From contig OZ026519.1 of the NCBI GenBank assembly GCA_964019695.1, positions 25,475,213 to 25,539,212 of the forward strand: DNA of 64,000 bases, read 5' to 3'. Origin of the DNA: Loripinus fragilis (lineage: Eukaryota > Mollusca > Bivalvia > Lucinida > Lucinidae). Below are positions 49,801 through 58,719 of this stretch, piece by piece (the first letter of the stretch is position 1; every line of letters begins with the position of its first letter). The notes beneath the pieces were generated by a model. That model saw only the letters and a list, made by a program, of their open reading frames with translations, was not told where the DNA came from and made no database searches. Made by a program: the position numbers and the translations under genes.

Positions 49801-52800
49801 CTAATCTGAGACCTGTTGTTGATCAAGGAATCTTTGCTACGCTTAGGACAAGAACATGACAGCCAAGTAGAAAATATGCTACATGTAGTTTAGACAATTG
49901 TGTTCCATCTAAGTGATAAAACCAGTTCTAATTGAAACTATTTTTGCGAGTACTCATTGGAAGCACCTCAATGAGACACTTCAAATGAGCACCAAGGTTT
50001 TTGTGGAGAAATGAATTCTATTCAGGCCTCCAGATAGTGCATAGTTCAAAATTAATTTCCTTTTTTCTCAAAGCAATATTTTATGTTGTGGGTACTCAAA
50101 AGAACTTTTTAGGACCAAAAACAAATGTTAAAACTGATAAGTAAGACAGTATTTACATTTTTACTCTGGAAATTTTGTAAACCTTGAACTAAGGCAAGAC
50201 AATATTTGACAGTTTTTAAGTGTAGACCAGATGGTAGTTATTAAGAAGCTGAGTGAGATTTAACTATTGTCACAAACATTTTTCTACTGATATTGACAAT
50301 GGATTTTAACCATAGTAATGACAATCAGTGTTTTTGTTTTGTCAGTATAACATGCACTTCCTGTTTGTTGATTAACACATCATCAGGCCTTTAGTTAAGA
50401 GTGTGTACCAAAAAAATGATTTTCTTATTTCTCAACCAAAAAATATGTTGTGGGTACTCAAAAGAACCGTTTCAATGAGACGGTTCTTTTGAGCACCCAA
50501 AACATATGTTCTAAATGTTGGATTAGAAAATATTTACAATTTTACGCTCAAACATTTTTTTTATCTAAACCTATGCATCATTGATGGACCCTTCTTAGTT
50601 CCAATCTTGAGTTTGCAAATGGGCTCAAGTCTGACTGGACTAGGGACCAGACTTCATGATGTATGAAATCTGATTGTACATTTATCATACGCCGTTTGAG
50701 TCAGAATGATTTTGTGCATGTGACCTTATTACACTTATTTTCTTAAGAAATGTCTGGTTTACACTTATTTTCTTAAGAAATGTCTGATTGAATCAGACAT
50801 TTCTTAAGAAATTAGGTGTTATAAGGACACACATACCAAAGCTGAAATCTTGAAGCTGGTTTGAAGATGAATGGCAAATTGTAACATAAGTTTGTGTATG
50901 GAAACTGTTTTAAATTATGACGTATATATTACCAGTTTCCTTGCGCATGGGCATTGTGTGTTTTTCACCGTTTGATGTACATGTGTAAGGTCCATTAGCT
51001 GTTCAATCAAAAAGCGATGAATGAACAACGTTTGTAACAGGTATTTTTTGTTTAGTATATGTGTACTGGAAAGAACCCTCTCAATGAGACGGTTGTTTTG
51101 AGCACCTAAAACAAATGATAAGAAAAATATTCACATTTTTACTCACAATAATCTTGTTTTATCTTGACCTAGCTATGAAATATACAGGTAGCTTGTTCAA
51201 AAATTGTAACAAAATTGCAAAACTTAGCTGACCATGAATTCTACCCTGCCTCAAAGTGTTTGATCTTATCCGAAAAAAATAAGGGATTGATGGGTTTAGA
51301 CCCAACTGGTTCAGACATACCATTGGGTAATTGGGAAGAACTGGCCCCAAGGATATAAATTTTTTTCATGCTCAACTCAGCTGAGCACAAATTTTTTCCT
51401 GCTCAAAAATGTCAAAATGCCAACAATTGTTGGTATTTTTAACATTTATGAGCATGATAAATCTAACATTCGAGAGACTTAAAGCAAGTTGAGTTGAGCA
51501 TGAAAAAAGTTTTATAACCCTGAGGCCTGATTAGATCTAGGTGACTTTGGACTTATTTTCAAGGTCAAAAGAGATCATTGAAGTTGAAAATTCCTTGATT
51601 ACACCTGGCATGATTATCTCCAGAATAGATGGATAGATTTGAAACAAGCACATAGGTATATCAGATTCAGAGGGTACTTAATTTCAAGGTCAAATAATTT
51701 GAAAAAAAAAATATTCTGTGTCTGATCTGAATGTGCCAGTTACTATGGTAACATTATGGTAGCAGTTTTTATTCCCAAGAAAATCAGAGGGATATTTAGC
51801 AATTCTCTCTATATTTCGCCCTAAATTGGTCCCTGTTTGAGCCACCGACCTTTCCTATGTTTATACAGGCAATTACAATGTATAGTGCAAAGCTATATTA
51901 GCGGGGGACATTTTGCTTTTGGTGCAGATCCTGCCATTGTCTCAATCCCTGACCACATGGCTTCTCTTTTGTTTTACTTTTCCTTCATTGGTATGGTTGT
52001 TGTTGTCATAGCAGCCAGGCATACATATAAACAAAGTATTTTATTATTGGATCATGTAGTTAAACTGATCATAATACTATAGAGAAACTGTATCTGATCC
52101 CCGAATTTGTTGTAAATTGATCTTGAACCATCTAAATATACTGATTTTTTATATCTTCAGTGGTTTGCTTTTTTGATGCCATAGCAACCAGATATATGAC
52201 TTTGCAAATGTTTTATTATTAGAACATGTAACACAATAGTATGTCTATGCCTTTAGTTAAGAGTGTGTACCAAAAAATAATTTTCTTATTTCTCAACCAA
52301 AACATATGTTGTTGGTACTCAAAAGAACTGTCTCAATGAGAAGGTTCTTTTGAGCACACAAAACATATCATTAAATTGATGGATAAGAAAATATTAAAAC
52401 TTTAAGACTTAAGAATTTTACTTATCTATAACTGTTACCAGTTTAAAAGAATTACTAAAAAATGATTTCAAATAACAAAAATAGCAAAATGAGTGCTTTT
52501 GTCTTCAGAAGAGTGCTATTTGTTGCCTAGCAACTAGACTTTTGATTTGACAAGTTTTTTCATGTTTGAATCATGTAATACATGGGATGCACTTTAAGTT
52601 TGATACTATGGACTAACTGTACCAGTTTACAATAGAAAAATGCTTAAATTGATCTCAAAATCCATAAAATAGCAAAATTCGGCTTTTTGTCTTTGTTTGT
52701 GTGTTATATGTTGCCATGGCAACTAGGCATATGATTAAGGAAAGCTTTTTAAGTTAGAATTATGTGCATGAGATGCACTTTAGTTTTGATACAATAGACT

Positions 52801-55800
52801 AACTGTACCAGTTTACAAGAAACTGCTAAAAATTGCTCTCCAAATACTTAAAAAAAAAAAAAGAAAAACGATAGACTTGTTGTCATTATTAGTGTGTTAT
52901 TTGTTGCCATGGCAACAAAGCATACAATATAACAAAGCTTTCTATGTTTGAATAATGTACTGCATAGGCATCTGATGCACTTTAAGTATGATGCTATGGA
53001 CTAATTGAACAAAATGAACCAATATAAAAAACTGCTAAAAATTATATCAAAGCGCTTGAAAATATCAAGGCCTTTCATCTTTGATAGTGTACTATTTGTT
53101 GCAAAGGCAACAAGGCATGTGGTTTGCAAAACAGTTTATGTTTAATCATGTAAAAAAGAGTTGTTTAATTTGTATGATGCCTTGAACTTACTCTACCAGT
53201 TTACAAAAATTGCCAAAATTGATCTCAAAATACCTAAATTGCAAAGTTATCCTATATGTCTTCGTTAGTGTAATATTTGTTGCCATGGCAACTAGTCTTT
53301 TGATTTTGCAAAACCTTTTATTTTTGAATCATGAAATGGAAAAGTTGCACTCTGAACATGATGTTATGACCTTACTTACCAAGTTACAAACATATTAAGA
53401 AATTGATATAAAAAAAAGCTAAATTAGCCAAATTTGTCTAAATTTCTTCTATAGTGTGTTATATGTTGCCATGGCAACTATGCATATGATTTTGTAAAGC
53501 ATTTCTTTTTTGAATCATTAAATACAAGAGTTTAATACACTATAAGTATGATATTATGGTCAAACTCTACCAGTTTACAAAAAGTGCTAAAAATGATTTT
53601 GAAATGGCTAAAAAAGCAAAATTAGGCTAAATTTCTTCAATAGTGTATTTGTTGCCATGGCAACTGGTCATGTGATTTTGCAAAGATTTTTATTTTTGGA
53701 TCAGGTAATACAAGAGTTGTACTCTAAGTATGGTGCTATGAACTTACTGTAACAAGTTAGAAAAATTGCTAAAAACTGATCTCAGAATTGCCAAATTAGC
53801 AAAATTTGGCTAAATTTCTTCGATAGTGTGTTATTTGTTGCCATGGCAACTCCATATATGATTTTGCAAATGTTTTTATTTTTGAATCATGCAATACAAG
53901 AGTAAAACTATAAGAATGATGCCATGGACTAACTCTACCAGTTTACAAATATTGCTAAAAATTGATTTAAAAAAAGCTAGAACAGCGAAATTAGGCTATA
54001 TGTCTTAAATAGTGTACTATTTGTTGCCATGGCAACAAGTCATATGATTTTGCAAAGATTTATATTTTTGAATCAGGTAATACAAGAGTTGCACTCTTAG
54101 TATGATGCTATGAACCAACTGTAACTAGGTACAAACATTGCTAAAAATTGATCTCAATTTTGCCAAATAAGCAAAATTTGACTATATTTTTGTGATAGTG
54201 TAATATTTGTTGCCATGGCTAGTGACAACTAGGCATATGATTTTGCAAAGTGTTTTATTTTTGAATCATGCAGTACAATAGTTAAACTAAAAGTATGATG
54301 TTATGAAGTAACTGTACCAAGTTACAAAAAATGCTATAAATTGATCTCAAAATGGCTAAAATAGCAAAATTAGGCATAATGTCTTCGGTAGCGTGTTATT
54401 TGTTGCCATGGCAACTAGTCATGTGATTTTGCAAAGATTTTTATTTTTGAATCAGGTAAAACAAGAGTTGCACTCTAAGTATGATGCTATGAACTAACTG
54501 TGACAAGGTACAAAAATTGCTAAAATTTGATCTAAATATTGCCAAATTAGCAAAATTTGACTATATTTTTGCGATATTGTATTATTTGTTGCCATGGCAA
54601 CTAGGCATATGATTTTGCAAAGTCTTTAATTTTTGAATCATGCGATACAAAAGTTAAACTATCAGTATGATGTTATTAACTAACTGTACCAAGTTACAAA
54701 AAATGCTAAAAATTGATCTCAAAATGGCTAAAATAGCAAAATTAGGCAAAATGTCTTCGGTAGTGTTTTATTTGTTGCCATGGCAACAAGTCATGTGATT
54801 TTGCAAAGATTTTTATTTTTGAATCAGGTAATTCAAGAGTTGCACTCCAAGTATGATGCTATGAACTAACTGTGACAAGGTACAAAAATTGCTAAAAATT
54901 GATCTTAAAATTGCCAAATTAGCAAAATTCGGCTAAATTTCTTCGATAGTGTATTTTTTGTTGCCATGGCAACTAGGCATATGATTTTGCAAAGTGTTTT
55001 ATTTTTGAATCATGCAATACAATAGTTAAACTATAAGTATGATGTTATGAAGTAACTGTACCAAGTTACAAAAAATGCTAAAAATTGATCTCAAAATGGC
55101 TAAAATAGCAAAATTAGGCAAAATGTCTTCGGTAGTGTGTTATTTGTTGCCATGGCAACTAGGCATATGATTTTGCAAAGCATTTTATTTTTGAATAACA
55201 CCAAACAAGAGTTGCTCTTTATGTATAATGATAAGACATATCTATATCAATCTACACAAGTTGCCATAAATTGGTCCCAAAACACCTAAAAATGCAAATT
55301 TTGAATTTTGCTCTTCAGTGGTATACTGTTTGTTGCCATGGCAACGGCATAGGCAATTATTTCATTGATGCCTTGGCTTAAAATGTTAAAGTGGTGTTGT
55401 TTGTTTGTATTATTTGTAATTTTTTCTTTATGATGGAAGGCAGTTGTGTGTAATATTTGACTGAATTTGGGCAATTTCAGTTGATTCATTGTACCATTTT
55501 GACTTAAATATTAGTTTTCGTTGCCATGGTTACCAAAATGATGATAATACAAAATAAAAATATTTTTTCTTGTTCTTCCATCATAACCTTCCTGTGATAT
55601 CAAAATCAACCAAATTTGTTGACCATCATGTGGAGTCACCTGCATGATTTTTATCTGAACCGGCACTTAAAATGCATTATTTTGACTACCCGAAACGTTT
55701 TATAAACACCATGAATTTTGATACCTGTTTCAACTGAATCGGTTGAAAAATGTAGAAGTTGTGGGCATTTGAATATTTGCTGATGGACTGTAATGGAAGC

Positions 55801-58059
55801 GGCCATTTTGTAGGCTTAGTGACGTCACACAGCCTAATTAAATATTCATAATAAAAAAAAAAGCCAAATCAATGGATAACTTGCAATTATCTTTAATAAA
55901 ACATTTTCCTTATGTTTAAAGCTGCATATCTGCTGAAAAACAGATGATGTGATAGTATTGATAACTAAAATTAAGCAGTTGAAAAAATTCTGAAAACTAA
56001 CTAAATATTCAAAATGGCGGCTAAATGTTGGCCATATTGAATTCTTTAAATGTCCATAACTTCCCCATTTTTCAACCAATTTTGATGATACTTGTATCAA
56101 AATTCATGGTTCATAGAGCTCTTTCTGATAAAAATACTTATAATTAGGGTTGCTGTCCCCTTTAAATAAATAAGGCGGTTCTTTTGAATACCAGCAACAT
56201 ATGTTTTAATTGAGTAAAAAGGAAATAAATTTTGTTTCACTTACTCTTATCTAATAGCCTGAAAATATAAAATTTTACTTTGAGCTACATAGGTTTAGAT
56301 AAACAAAATTTTTGAACGTAAAATTTCAAATATTTTCTAATCCATCAGTTTGAACACACGTTTCATTGCGACGGTTCTTTTGAGTATCCATGACATATGT
56401 TATTATAGAGAAATAAGGAAATAAATTTTGAATTACTTACTCTTATCTAGCCTGTAAATATAAATTTTACTTTGAGCTACAAAGAATTAGATATTTTCTA
56501 ATCCATCAGTTTGAACATATGTTTTGGGTGCTCAAAAGAACCATCTCATTGAGACGGTTCTTTTGAGTACCCACAACATATTTTTTATCCCCCGACGAAG
56601 TCGGAGGGATATAGTTTTGGTGTCGTCCGTGCGTCCGTCCGTCCATTCCGTCCGTCCGTCCGGAACCATATCTCAGTACCTATTGGTCAGATTTGATTCA
56701 TTCTTGGTACAAATGATAAGTACCATGGACTCTCAAACATCCAATAAGTTTGGTCAAAATCAACCCCTTAACACTTGAGTTATTGCCCTTGTTTTAGTAT
56801 AGGCAATTATAAGGCAAAACCTATTTTAGCTTTTTTGTGTGATGATCTTCACATTTTATCAAAGCTATTATATTTAACAACTTCTCACTATTAGACCATG
56901 ATTGCCAAGTGCCTGTAGATAAGCATGGCAGTGTCAAAGTTTTACCCCACCCCCTTTGACCCCACCTAAGGGGTCAAAGGTCAAATATTTAAATTTCGCA
57001 ATAACTAAGGCAATTGTTAATATTTTTTGCTGAAATTTTGCATACAGGCAGAGCAGCAATAGATATGAAACATATCAAACGGGATTTCAGTTTGAAGGCC
57101 TGGGTCTGAGCCTGTTGGGTGGACTTAGGGGGTGGGGCCGAGGTTAAAATTAAACTTTTTCAGAATATGGTCATATTGCATATCAAATTAAAGCTGACGA
57201 CGCTGGCAGCAACATGGTAGCAAATATTTTGCCCACAGACACACCCTCGACCCAGGGGGTGGGGTCAAAAGGTCAAACTATATCTTTTTCTGAAAGTAGT
57301 CGCGTTGCGTATCAAATTAAAGCTGACAACGCTGGCAGCAACATGGTAGCAAATATTTTGCCCACAGACACACCCTAGACCCAGGGGGTAGGGTCAAAAG
57401 GTCAAACTATATCTTTTTCTGAAAGTAGTCATGTTGCATATCAAATTAAAGGGAATTGATCACAGAGCACCATGAAAGCAAATATGCTGTCATTACACAC
57501 ACCAACGACCCCGTGGGGTGGGGTCAAAAGGTCATTTTCTTTTTCTTTTCTAAAAGTGGTCATGTTGCATATCAAATGAAAGTGGAAGAAGTGTAGACCT
57601 ACATGCAAGGTAACACTTTGAATTTACACACACCCTTGACCTCTGGGGTTGGGTTTAAAGGTCAGATATTAAAATTGTGCAGATGTAAGTATATTTTTTA
57701 TTAAACTAAGCACTAAAGCATACTTGACAGGTGTTTGTTATGATCTGAATGATACTGAAGGTGAACTAAGACTTAGATAAATGGGATTTATGTTTTGTGA
57801 TTTACATGTTTCTCTCAAATAACCCTTCGTCGGGGGATATAAATTCGTCGAATTTGTCTTGTTGGTTAAGAAATAAGAAAAAAAAATTTGGTACACACTC
57901 TCAACTAAAGGCCTGGAGCTATGAAAATTCAAGTGAATGAGAATTCACCATTTCTAGTTTCTTTTCTTGCAGGTATTAGCCATATCAATGTTGGGTCACA
58001 GAAAACGGATACTTGCCTCATTAGGAGACAGACAGCCGGACAAACAGAATGGATCTATG
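27207..58059 (+). CDS. ANKS1: ANKS1A/ANKS1B-like gene (Odin/AIDA-1 family), partial: linker and two SAM domains
   Basis: Seven plus-strand exons with AG/GT boundaries and compatible phases give a linker and two adjacent SAM domains. SAM1 reads EEWLESLELEQYE, then NGFDNMDFL across the exon join to GPSIMEEQDLEQIGV. SAM2 reads VHHWLRSLRLEVYLENFLSHG and then LGHRKRILASLGDR. The order, spacing and motifs (MEEQDL, LGHRKRI) match the tandem SAM module of vertebrate ANKS1A/ANKS1B as I recall it. In vertebrates these proteins act as cytoplasmic or postsynaptic adaptors: ankyrin repeats, two SAM domains, then a PTB domain that binds receptor tails. Neither the ankyrin nor the PTB exons can be seen here, so both ends are missing. 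Whether it is closer to 1A or 1B cannot be decided; invertebrates may have a single co-orthologue. Splice sites are predicted by eye, without transcript data. Confidence 0.88.
27866..27946. repeat. Inverted repeat around TATTGAATTTATTAAACTCAT
   Basis: TATTATTGAATTTATTAAAC ... faces GTTT...TTAATGAATTCAATAGTA. A second member is at 40768-40882 (AAAGGGATAAAATGCG loop). Rest of the intron 27458-29657 shows no exon. Confidence 0.65.
28320..28396. repeat. Hairpin (GGGGCTACTCTTAAAG family)
   Basis: GGGGCTACTCTTAAAGGGCA faces TTCTTTAAGAGTAGCCCC, with a partial third arm just upstream at 28292. Confidence 0.75.
28744..28858. repeat. Short TIR element, 115 bp
   Basis: GATGATCATGAAAGTATGAACA faces TGTTCATACTTTCATGAACATC. 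The 70-bp middle is unrelated. Confidence 0.78.
29658..29778 (+). CDS. ANKS1: ANKS1-like alternative exon B1 before SAM1
   Basis: TTTGTAG precedes the exon and G|GTACCAG follows it. It is 121 bp, starts on a codon boundary and ends one base into a codon. It encodes 40 residues beginning IADIVSSFGG, followed by a Ser/Glu-rich tail (EKEEKRTESVENSSVSLSKT). Joined to exon A it reads W-D-E-I-A-D-I-V. From memory, vertebrate ANKS1 proteins have a similar Trp-acidic-Ile motif before SAM1. It can join directly to the SAM1 exon at 40491, the split codon giving Glu. It cannot join the exon at 32002 in frame through this donor, which suggests a mutually exclusive choice. In-frame donors inside it (for example GTAGAG near 29751) would allow a shorter form. 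Confidence 0.62.
29779..30650. other. Intron sequence, nothing recognised
   Basis: AT-rich intron between the two alternative exons. No exon or bounded repeat seen. Confidence 0.45.
30655..30727. repeat. Palindromic hairpin element
   Basis: GCAAACAGTGAAGACCCAGA-type arms of about 30 bp, here AAACAGTGAAGACCCAGATG facing CATCTGGGTCTTCACTGTTT, with GCAGCATTATGCTGC at the tip. 30728-32001 shows nothing further. Confidence 0.82.
32002..32098 (+). CDS. ANKS1: ANKS1-like alternative exon B2 before SAM1
   Basis: ATTTTGTAG precedes the exon and CGAG|GTATCT follows it. It is 97 bp, starts on a codon boundary and ends one base into a codon, exactly as the exon at 29658 does. It encodes 32 residues beginning INDILHDAIGSG, followed by a charged segment (KRKTIFEREDEANFIRNFR). 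Its first residues resemble those of exon B1 (I-x-D-I near the start and a glycine pair near residue 10), so the two look like alternative versions of one exon. If the donor is not used, the frame runs to a stop five codons later, which would give a truncated protein lacking SAM domains. The donor GTATCT is weaker than consensus. Confidence 0.58.
32213..32453. mobile_element. 241-bp MITE with 14-bp ends
   Basis: CATGGGTGAAAGTT and AACTTTCACCCATG are inverted ends flanked by AGTATA at 32207-32212 and 32454-32459. It contains a hairpin, ATTTTGAGGCTGACTTTC facing GAAAGTCAGCCTCAAAAT, at 32253-32291. Confidence 0.82.
33225..33835. repeat. Degenerate tandem repeat, about 110-150 bp units, with AAGGTCAAGGTCA
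   Basis: Four units, each with CTCCTAAACTGTTGGA, CTTCAAACTTTGCAGGTGCA and GGGTACTGG, with CCAAGGTCAAGGTCA between the later ones. The leader has CAGTCCGTTTTCCATCTGTC and TGTCCGTACC. Related in style to 9640-10870. The stretch 32460-33220 has a small hairpin at 32882-32926 and no gene. Confidence 0.75.
34125..34200. repeat. Hairpin MITE core
   Basis: ACATATGTTGTGGTTACGCA, AAAGAACCGTCTCA and the facing TGAGACAGTTCTTCTGAGCACCC. Preceded by AAGAGTGTGTAACAG and CTTATTTCTCAACCAAAA, the family's usual flank. Confidence 0.75.
36373..36409 (+). repeat. G37 homopolymer
   Basis: 37 uninterrupted G. It makes glycine runs in overlapping frames and is a likely site of sequencing-length error or G-quadruplex formation. 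Confidence 0.9.
36505..36809. mobile_element. 305-bp TIR element filled with ATTCACTATTCATTA repeats
   Basis: GAGGGTCTGG and CCAGACCCTC ends are flanked by ATTTAA at 36499-36504 and 36810-36815. The inside is degenerate CATTATTCACTATTCATTA repeats. Confidence 0.82.
38800..39510 (+). repeat. tRNA-headed SINE split by an insertion
   Basis: The head and middle (GGCCTGGTGGTAGAGTG ... CTTTGAGCAAGAAATTTTATCC) occupy 38800-38919. The tail (GGTACTGGTTCAACCCAGGA ... GAATTGTTGACTGGGAC) resumes at 39433. The element at 38920-39430 lies between them. Confidence 0.82.
38920..39430. mobile_element. 511-bp TIR element nested in the SINE
   Basis: CGGACCCAATAAACACGGAC, then TGGTCAC, faces GTGACCAGTCCGTTTATACTGGGTCCG. 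The ends are flanked by GTACTGGCT (38911) and GTACTGGTT (39433), consistent with a target duplication of about 8 bp as in hAT elements. No transposase. Confidence 0.78.
39825..39890. repeat. Palindromic hairpin element
   Basis: ACCCAGATCAGACTGCTC faces GAGCGGTCTGATCAGGGT, with GCAAACAATAT arms outside. A related but AGCAGTC-less form is at 40290-40362 (GTTTGGATCCAAATCATGCC facing GGCCTGATCTGGGTCCAAAC). Confidence 0.78.
40491..40594 (+). CDS. ANKS1: ANKS1-like exon C: first half of SAM1
   Basis: TTAAACAG precedes the exon and CTG|GTGAGT follows it, both good splice signals. It is 104 bp: two bases completing a codon and then 34 codons ending on a codon boundary. It reads NRQIQGIEEWLESLELEQYE and then NNFRVNGFDNMDFL. 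These are helices 1-2 of a SAM domain: the W-L-x-x-L-x-L-x-x-Y core followed by N-G-F-D. The start phase accepts either exon at 29658 or exon at 32002 and makes a Glu at the junction. This is one of the clearest coding matches in the window. Confidence 0.9.
40630..40748 (-). repeat. Inverted SINE-like fragment
   Basis: GTGTTTAACGTCCCATCAAC, AGCTAAGGTCATATGGAGATG and TCTCATCTGACAGAC are the reverse complement of the 3' part of 26795-26946. Confidence 0.75.
41105..41168. repeat. Hairpin, 22-bp arms
   Basis: CAAAGGAATTATAGGAAAATG faces CATTTTCCTATAATTCCTTTG. Located 370 bp before the acceptor of exon 41540. Confidence 0.85.
41540..41651 (+). CDS. ANKS1: ANKS1-like exon D: second half of SAM1, with a repeat-derived 3' end
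   Basis: GAATTACAG precedes the exon and CAATAG|GTAACA follows it. It is 112 bp: 37 codons plus one base. It reads GPSIMEEQDLEQIGVLEHSH and then RKKILEAAELLPRITPI, the last three helices of SAM1. M-E-E-Q-D-L and the H-R-K-K-I-L core match ANKS1. The last 20 or so bases of the exon and the donor site are the first unit of a 30-bp minisatellite that continues for 2.5 kb into the intron. A second GTAACA donor at 41682 lies exactly 30 bases downstream in the same phase. Using it would insert ten residues, GNKYPRITPL. A third donor at 41714 would shift the frame. Confidence 0.9.
41632..44165 (+). repeat. 30-bp minisatellite derived from the exon D 5' splice site, about 84 units
   Basis: The unit is CCTAGAATCACTCCAATAG followed by RTAACAAATAT. 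The first unit is the last 19 bases of exon 41540-41651 plus the first bases of its intron. Early units (41652, 41682, 41714, about 41830-41980) keep AG|GTAAC, and so do some late ones (43868-43960). The central units read AGATAAC and have lost the GT. The 30-bp period keeps three minus-strand frames open (up to 348 codons), which I do not regard as genes. Confidence 0.95.
44415..44662. mobile_element. TTAA-type MITE, second copy, flanked by TCAA
   Basis: CCCTTAATGCGTCAA and TTGGCGCTTTAAGGG ends, with the same body and hairpin core as 9343-9570 but a longer TATATATATA tip. Flanking tetranucleotides are TCAA at 44411 and TCAA at 44663. It ends about 90 bases before exon 44752. Confidence 0.78.
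44752..44891 (+). CDS. ANKS1: ANKS1-like exon E: inter-SAM linker and first half of SAM2
   Basis: CATCTTTTGCAG precedes the exon and ACT|GTAAAT follows it. It is 140 bp: two bases completing an Asp codon from the previous exon, then 46 codons ending on a codon boundary. It reads PKNLPASVHHWLRSLRLEVY, then LENFLSHGYETMEQVESILW, then DLQLRT. The W-L-x-S-L-x-L-x-x-Y core, the S-H-G-Y and W-D-L motifs and the length fit helices 1-3 of the ANKS1 second SAM domain. The open frame runs past the donor to 44975, but the aligned SAM2 continuation is found only in the exon at 57973, so I end the exon at 44891. Confidence 0.88.
45428..45505. repeat. Palindromic hairpin element
   Basis: AACAGTTTGGACGCAGATCA, then GGCC, faces GGCCTGATCTGGATCCAAAC. 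Intron 45510-46840 shows no exon; the short frames there are unsupported. Confidence 0.78.
46846..46875 (+). repeat. G30 homopolymer
   Basis: 30 uninterrupted G at the start of a CCCCAAAAATAT-rich repeat. Confidence 0.9.
46880..47235 (+). repeat. CCCCCAAAAATATC-rich dispersed repeat, copy 1
   Basis: GGTCCCAGCATCTTCCGGTC, CAAGCATCCCAAAAAAATAT, TTCTGTACCTTTGACC and CTGAAAACCCCCAAAA occur in the same order in the copy at 58885-59215. Confidence 0.78.
47236..49940. other. Intron sequence with hairpin fragments only
   Basis: No exon recognised. Weak palindromic-family fragments are near 47835-47870, 47990-48010, 48880-48965 and 49390-49470. The open frames at 49124-49456 and 49517-49804 have no recognisable features. 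Confidence 0.45.
49945..50560. repeat. Cluster of hairpin MITE copies
   Basis: Partial copies at 49945-50010 and 50065-50130, and a full one at 50395-50515: AAGAGTGTGTACC, TTATTTCTCAACCAAAA, GGGTACTCAAAAGAACCG facing CGGTTCTTTTGAGCACCC, then AACATATGTT. A partial copy is at 51060-51120. Confidence 0.8.
50745..50814. repeat. Hairpin ATTTCTTAAGAAATGTCTGATT
   Basis: TTCTTAAGAAATGTCTGATT faces AATCAGACATTTCTTAAGAA, and the direct unit ACACTTATTTTCTTAAGAAA occurs twice just before. Confidence 0.85.
52250..52405. repeat. Hairpin MITE copy next to the X-box array
   Basis: GGTACTCAAAAGAACTGTCT faces GAAGGTTCTTTTGAGCACAC, preceded by AAGAGTGTGTACC. 50815-52249 otherwise shows no exon. Confidence 0.8.
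52490..55560. repeat. 186-bp tandem array with GTTGCCATGGCAAC (RFX X-box) in nearly every unit
   Basis: The 14-bp palindrome GTTGCCATGGCAAC is perfect at 52710, 52903, 53279, 53465, 53651, 53837, 54023, 54402, 54588, 54774, 54960, 55145 and 55332. Variants are at 52522 (GTTGCCTAGCAAC), 53098, 54209 (split by an insertion) and 55520 (GTTGCCATGGTTAC). Most spacings are exactly 186 bp. Around it, units share CATATGATTTTGCAAAG, TTTTTGAATCATG and CAAAATTGATCTCAAAAT stretches. It lies in the intron inside SAM2. The palindrome matches the known RFX binding site; activity is inferred only. Confidence 0.93.
56165..56586. repeat. Tandem hairpin MITE units
   Basis: Two partial units of about 190 bp (TCTAATCCATCAGTTTGAACA at their ends) then a full hairpin at 56515-56580, GGGTGCTCAAAAGAACC facing GGTTCTTTTGAGTACCC. 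Confidence 0.8.
56587..57858. mobile_element. Molluscan-type ATCCCCCGACGAAG repeat, nested in a hairpin MITE
   Basis: It starts ATCCCCCGACGAAGTCGGAG and GTCCGTCCGTCC and ends CTTCGTCGGGGGAT, so the ends are inverted. The flanking MITE arm (ACCCACAACATAT) is interrupted here and resumes at 57859 (TTGGTTAAGAAATAAG, then GGTACACACTCTCAACTAAA). Inside, 57130-57700 holds about four 125-bp units with ATCAAATTAAAGCTGAC and ACCCAGGGGGTGGGGTC. Confidence 0.82.
57973..58059 (+). CDS. ANKS1: ANKS1-like exon F: end of SAM2
   Basis: A pyrimidine tract ending TTTCTTTTCTTGCAG precedes the exon and ATG|GTGAGT follows it. It is 87 bp, or 29 codons, on codon boundaries at both ends. It reads VLAISMLGHRKRILASLGDR and then QPDKQNGSM. 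L-G-H-R-K-R-I-L-A-S-L is the last SAM2 helix and is nearly identical to the vertebrate ANKS1 sequence. Joined to the previous exon it gives W-D-L-Q-L-R-T-V-L-A-I, which keeps the family's spacing with no gap. The intron before it is 13 kb and ends in hairpin MITE and molluscan repeat DNA only about 50 bases upstream. The next exon, leading towards the PTB domain, was not found before 64000. Confidence 0.9.
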
Positions 58060-58719
58060 GTGAGTAGGTTAAGTTTTGTTTTTACCCGGGAAATAAGAAT
58101 TTCTATGGAAAGTCTAAATGCACAGCTATTTAGGGTTCACACAGTCTTATAAAGTATATCCTTAAAAATAAATCTGCCTTTAAAAGTACTGGAAAATCAC
58201 TCTAAGTCCTTGAAAAGTCTATTAATTTTACTAGTATCAAATATCTACCATATATTTCACTTAATGCTATACCCTTATTGCTCCCGATAAAAAAGACCCC
58301 ACGTATGGCACCCCCCTACATTGACTGGAGGGACTTTCGCATGACTATTGTGTCAATAGTCAGTGTAACTTCCTGTCAAATCAGTTTCCGTTTTATCGCA
58401 GAACAAAGAAGTCATAAAAATTTTAAATCTTTTGTAATCTACAAAGATTTGTGTTATAATTTTTTGTTTCTTTTGCGATAAGGCTCCCAAACATCTTATT
58501 TTCCTAGTTTACTAGTGTTGTTCGATTATTAGATTTTCATAATCGATCATCAAAAATAATTGTTCAGGAGTTTTCGATTGATGATCGATTATAATCGAAA
58601 ATTATCAAATGAAAGGGAAACACAGGTTCCATCCCATAGAATGTCTACCTTGTACTTCTTGAAACTCTTATCTTTATAAAAATTGTTAGCGTCAGTGTCA
58701 TGCTATTTTATGTGAGTGT

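Noticed and set aside
53210..53398. 62-codon plus-strand frame within the X-box array
   Set aside because: It spans one repeat unit and is not preserved in the neighbouring units.
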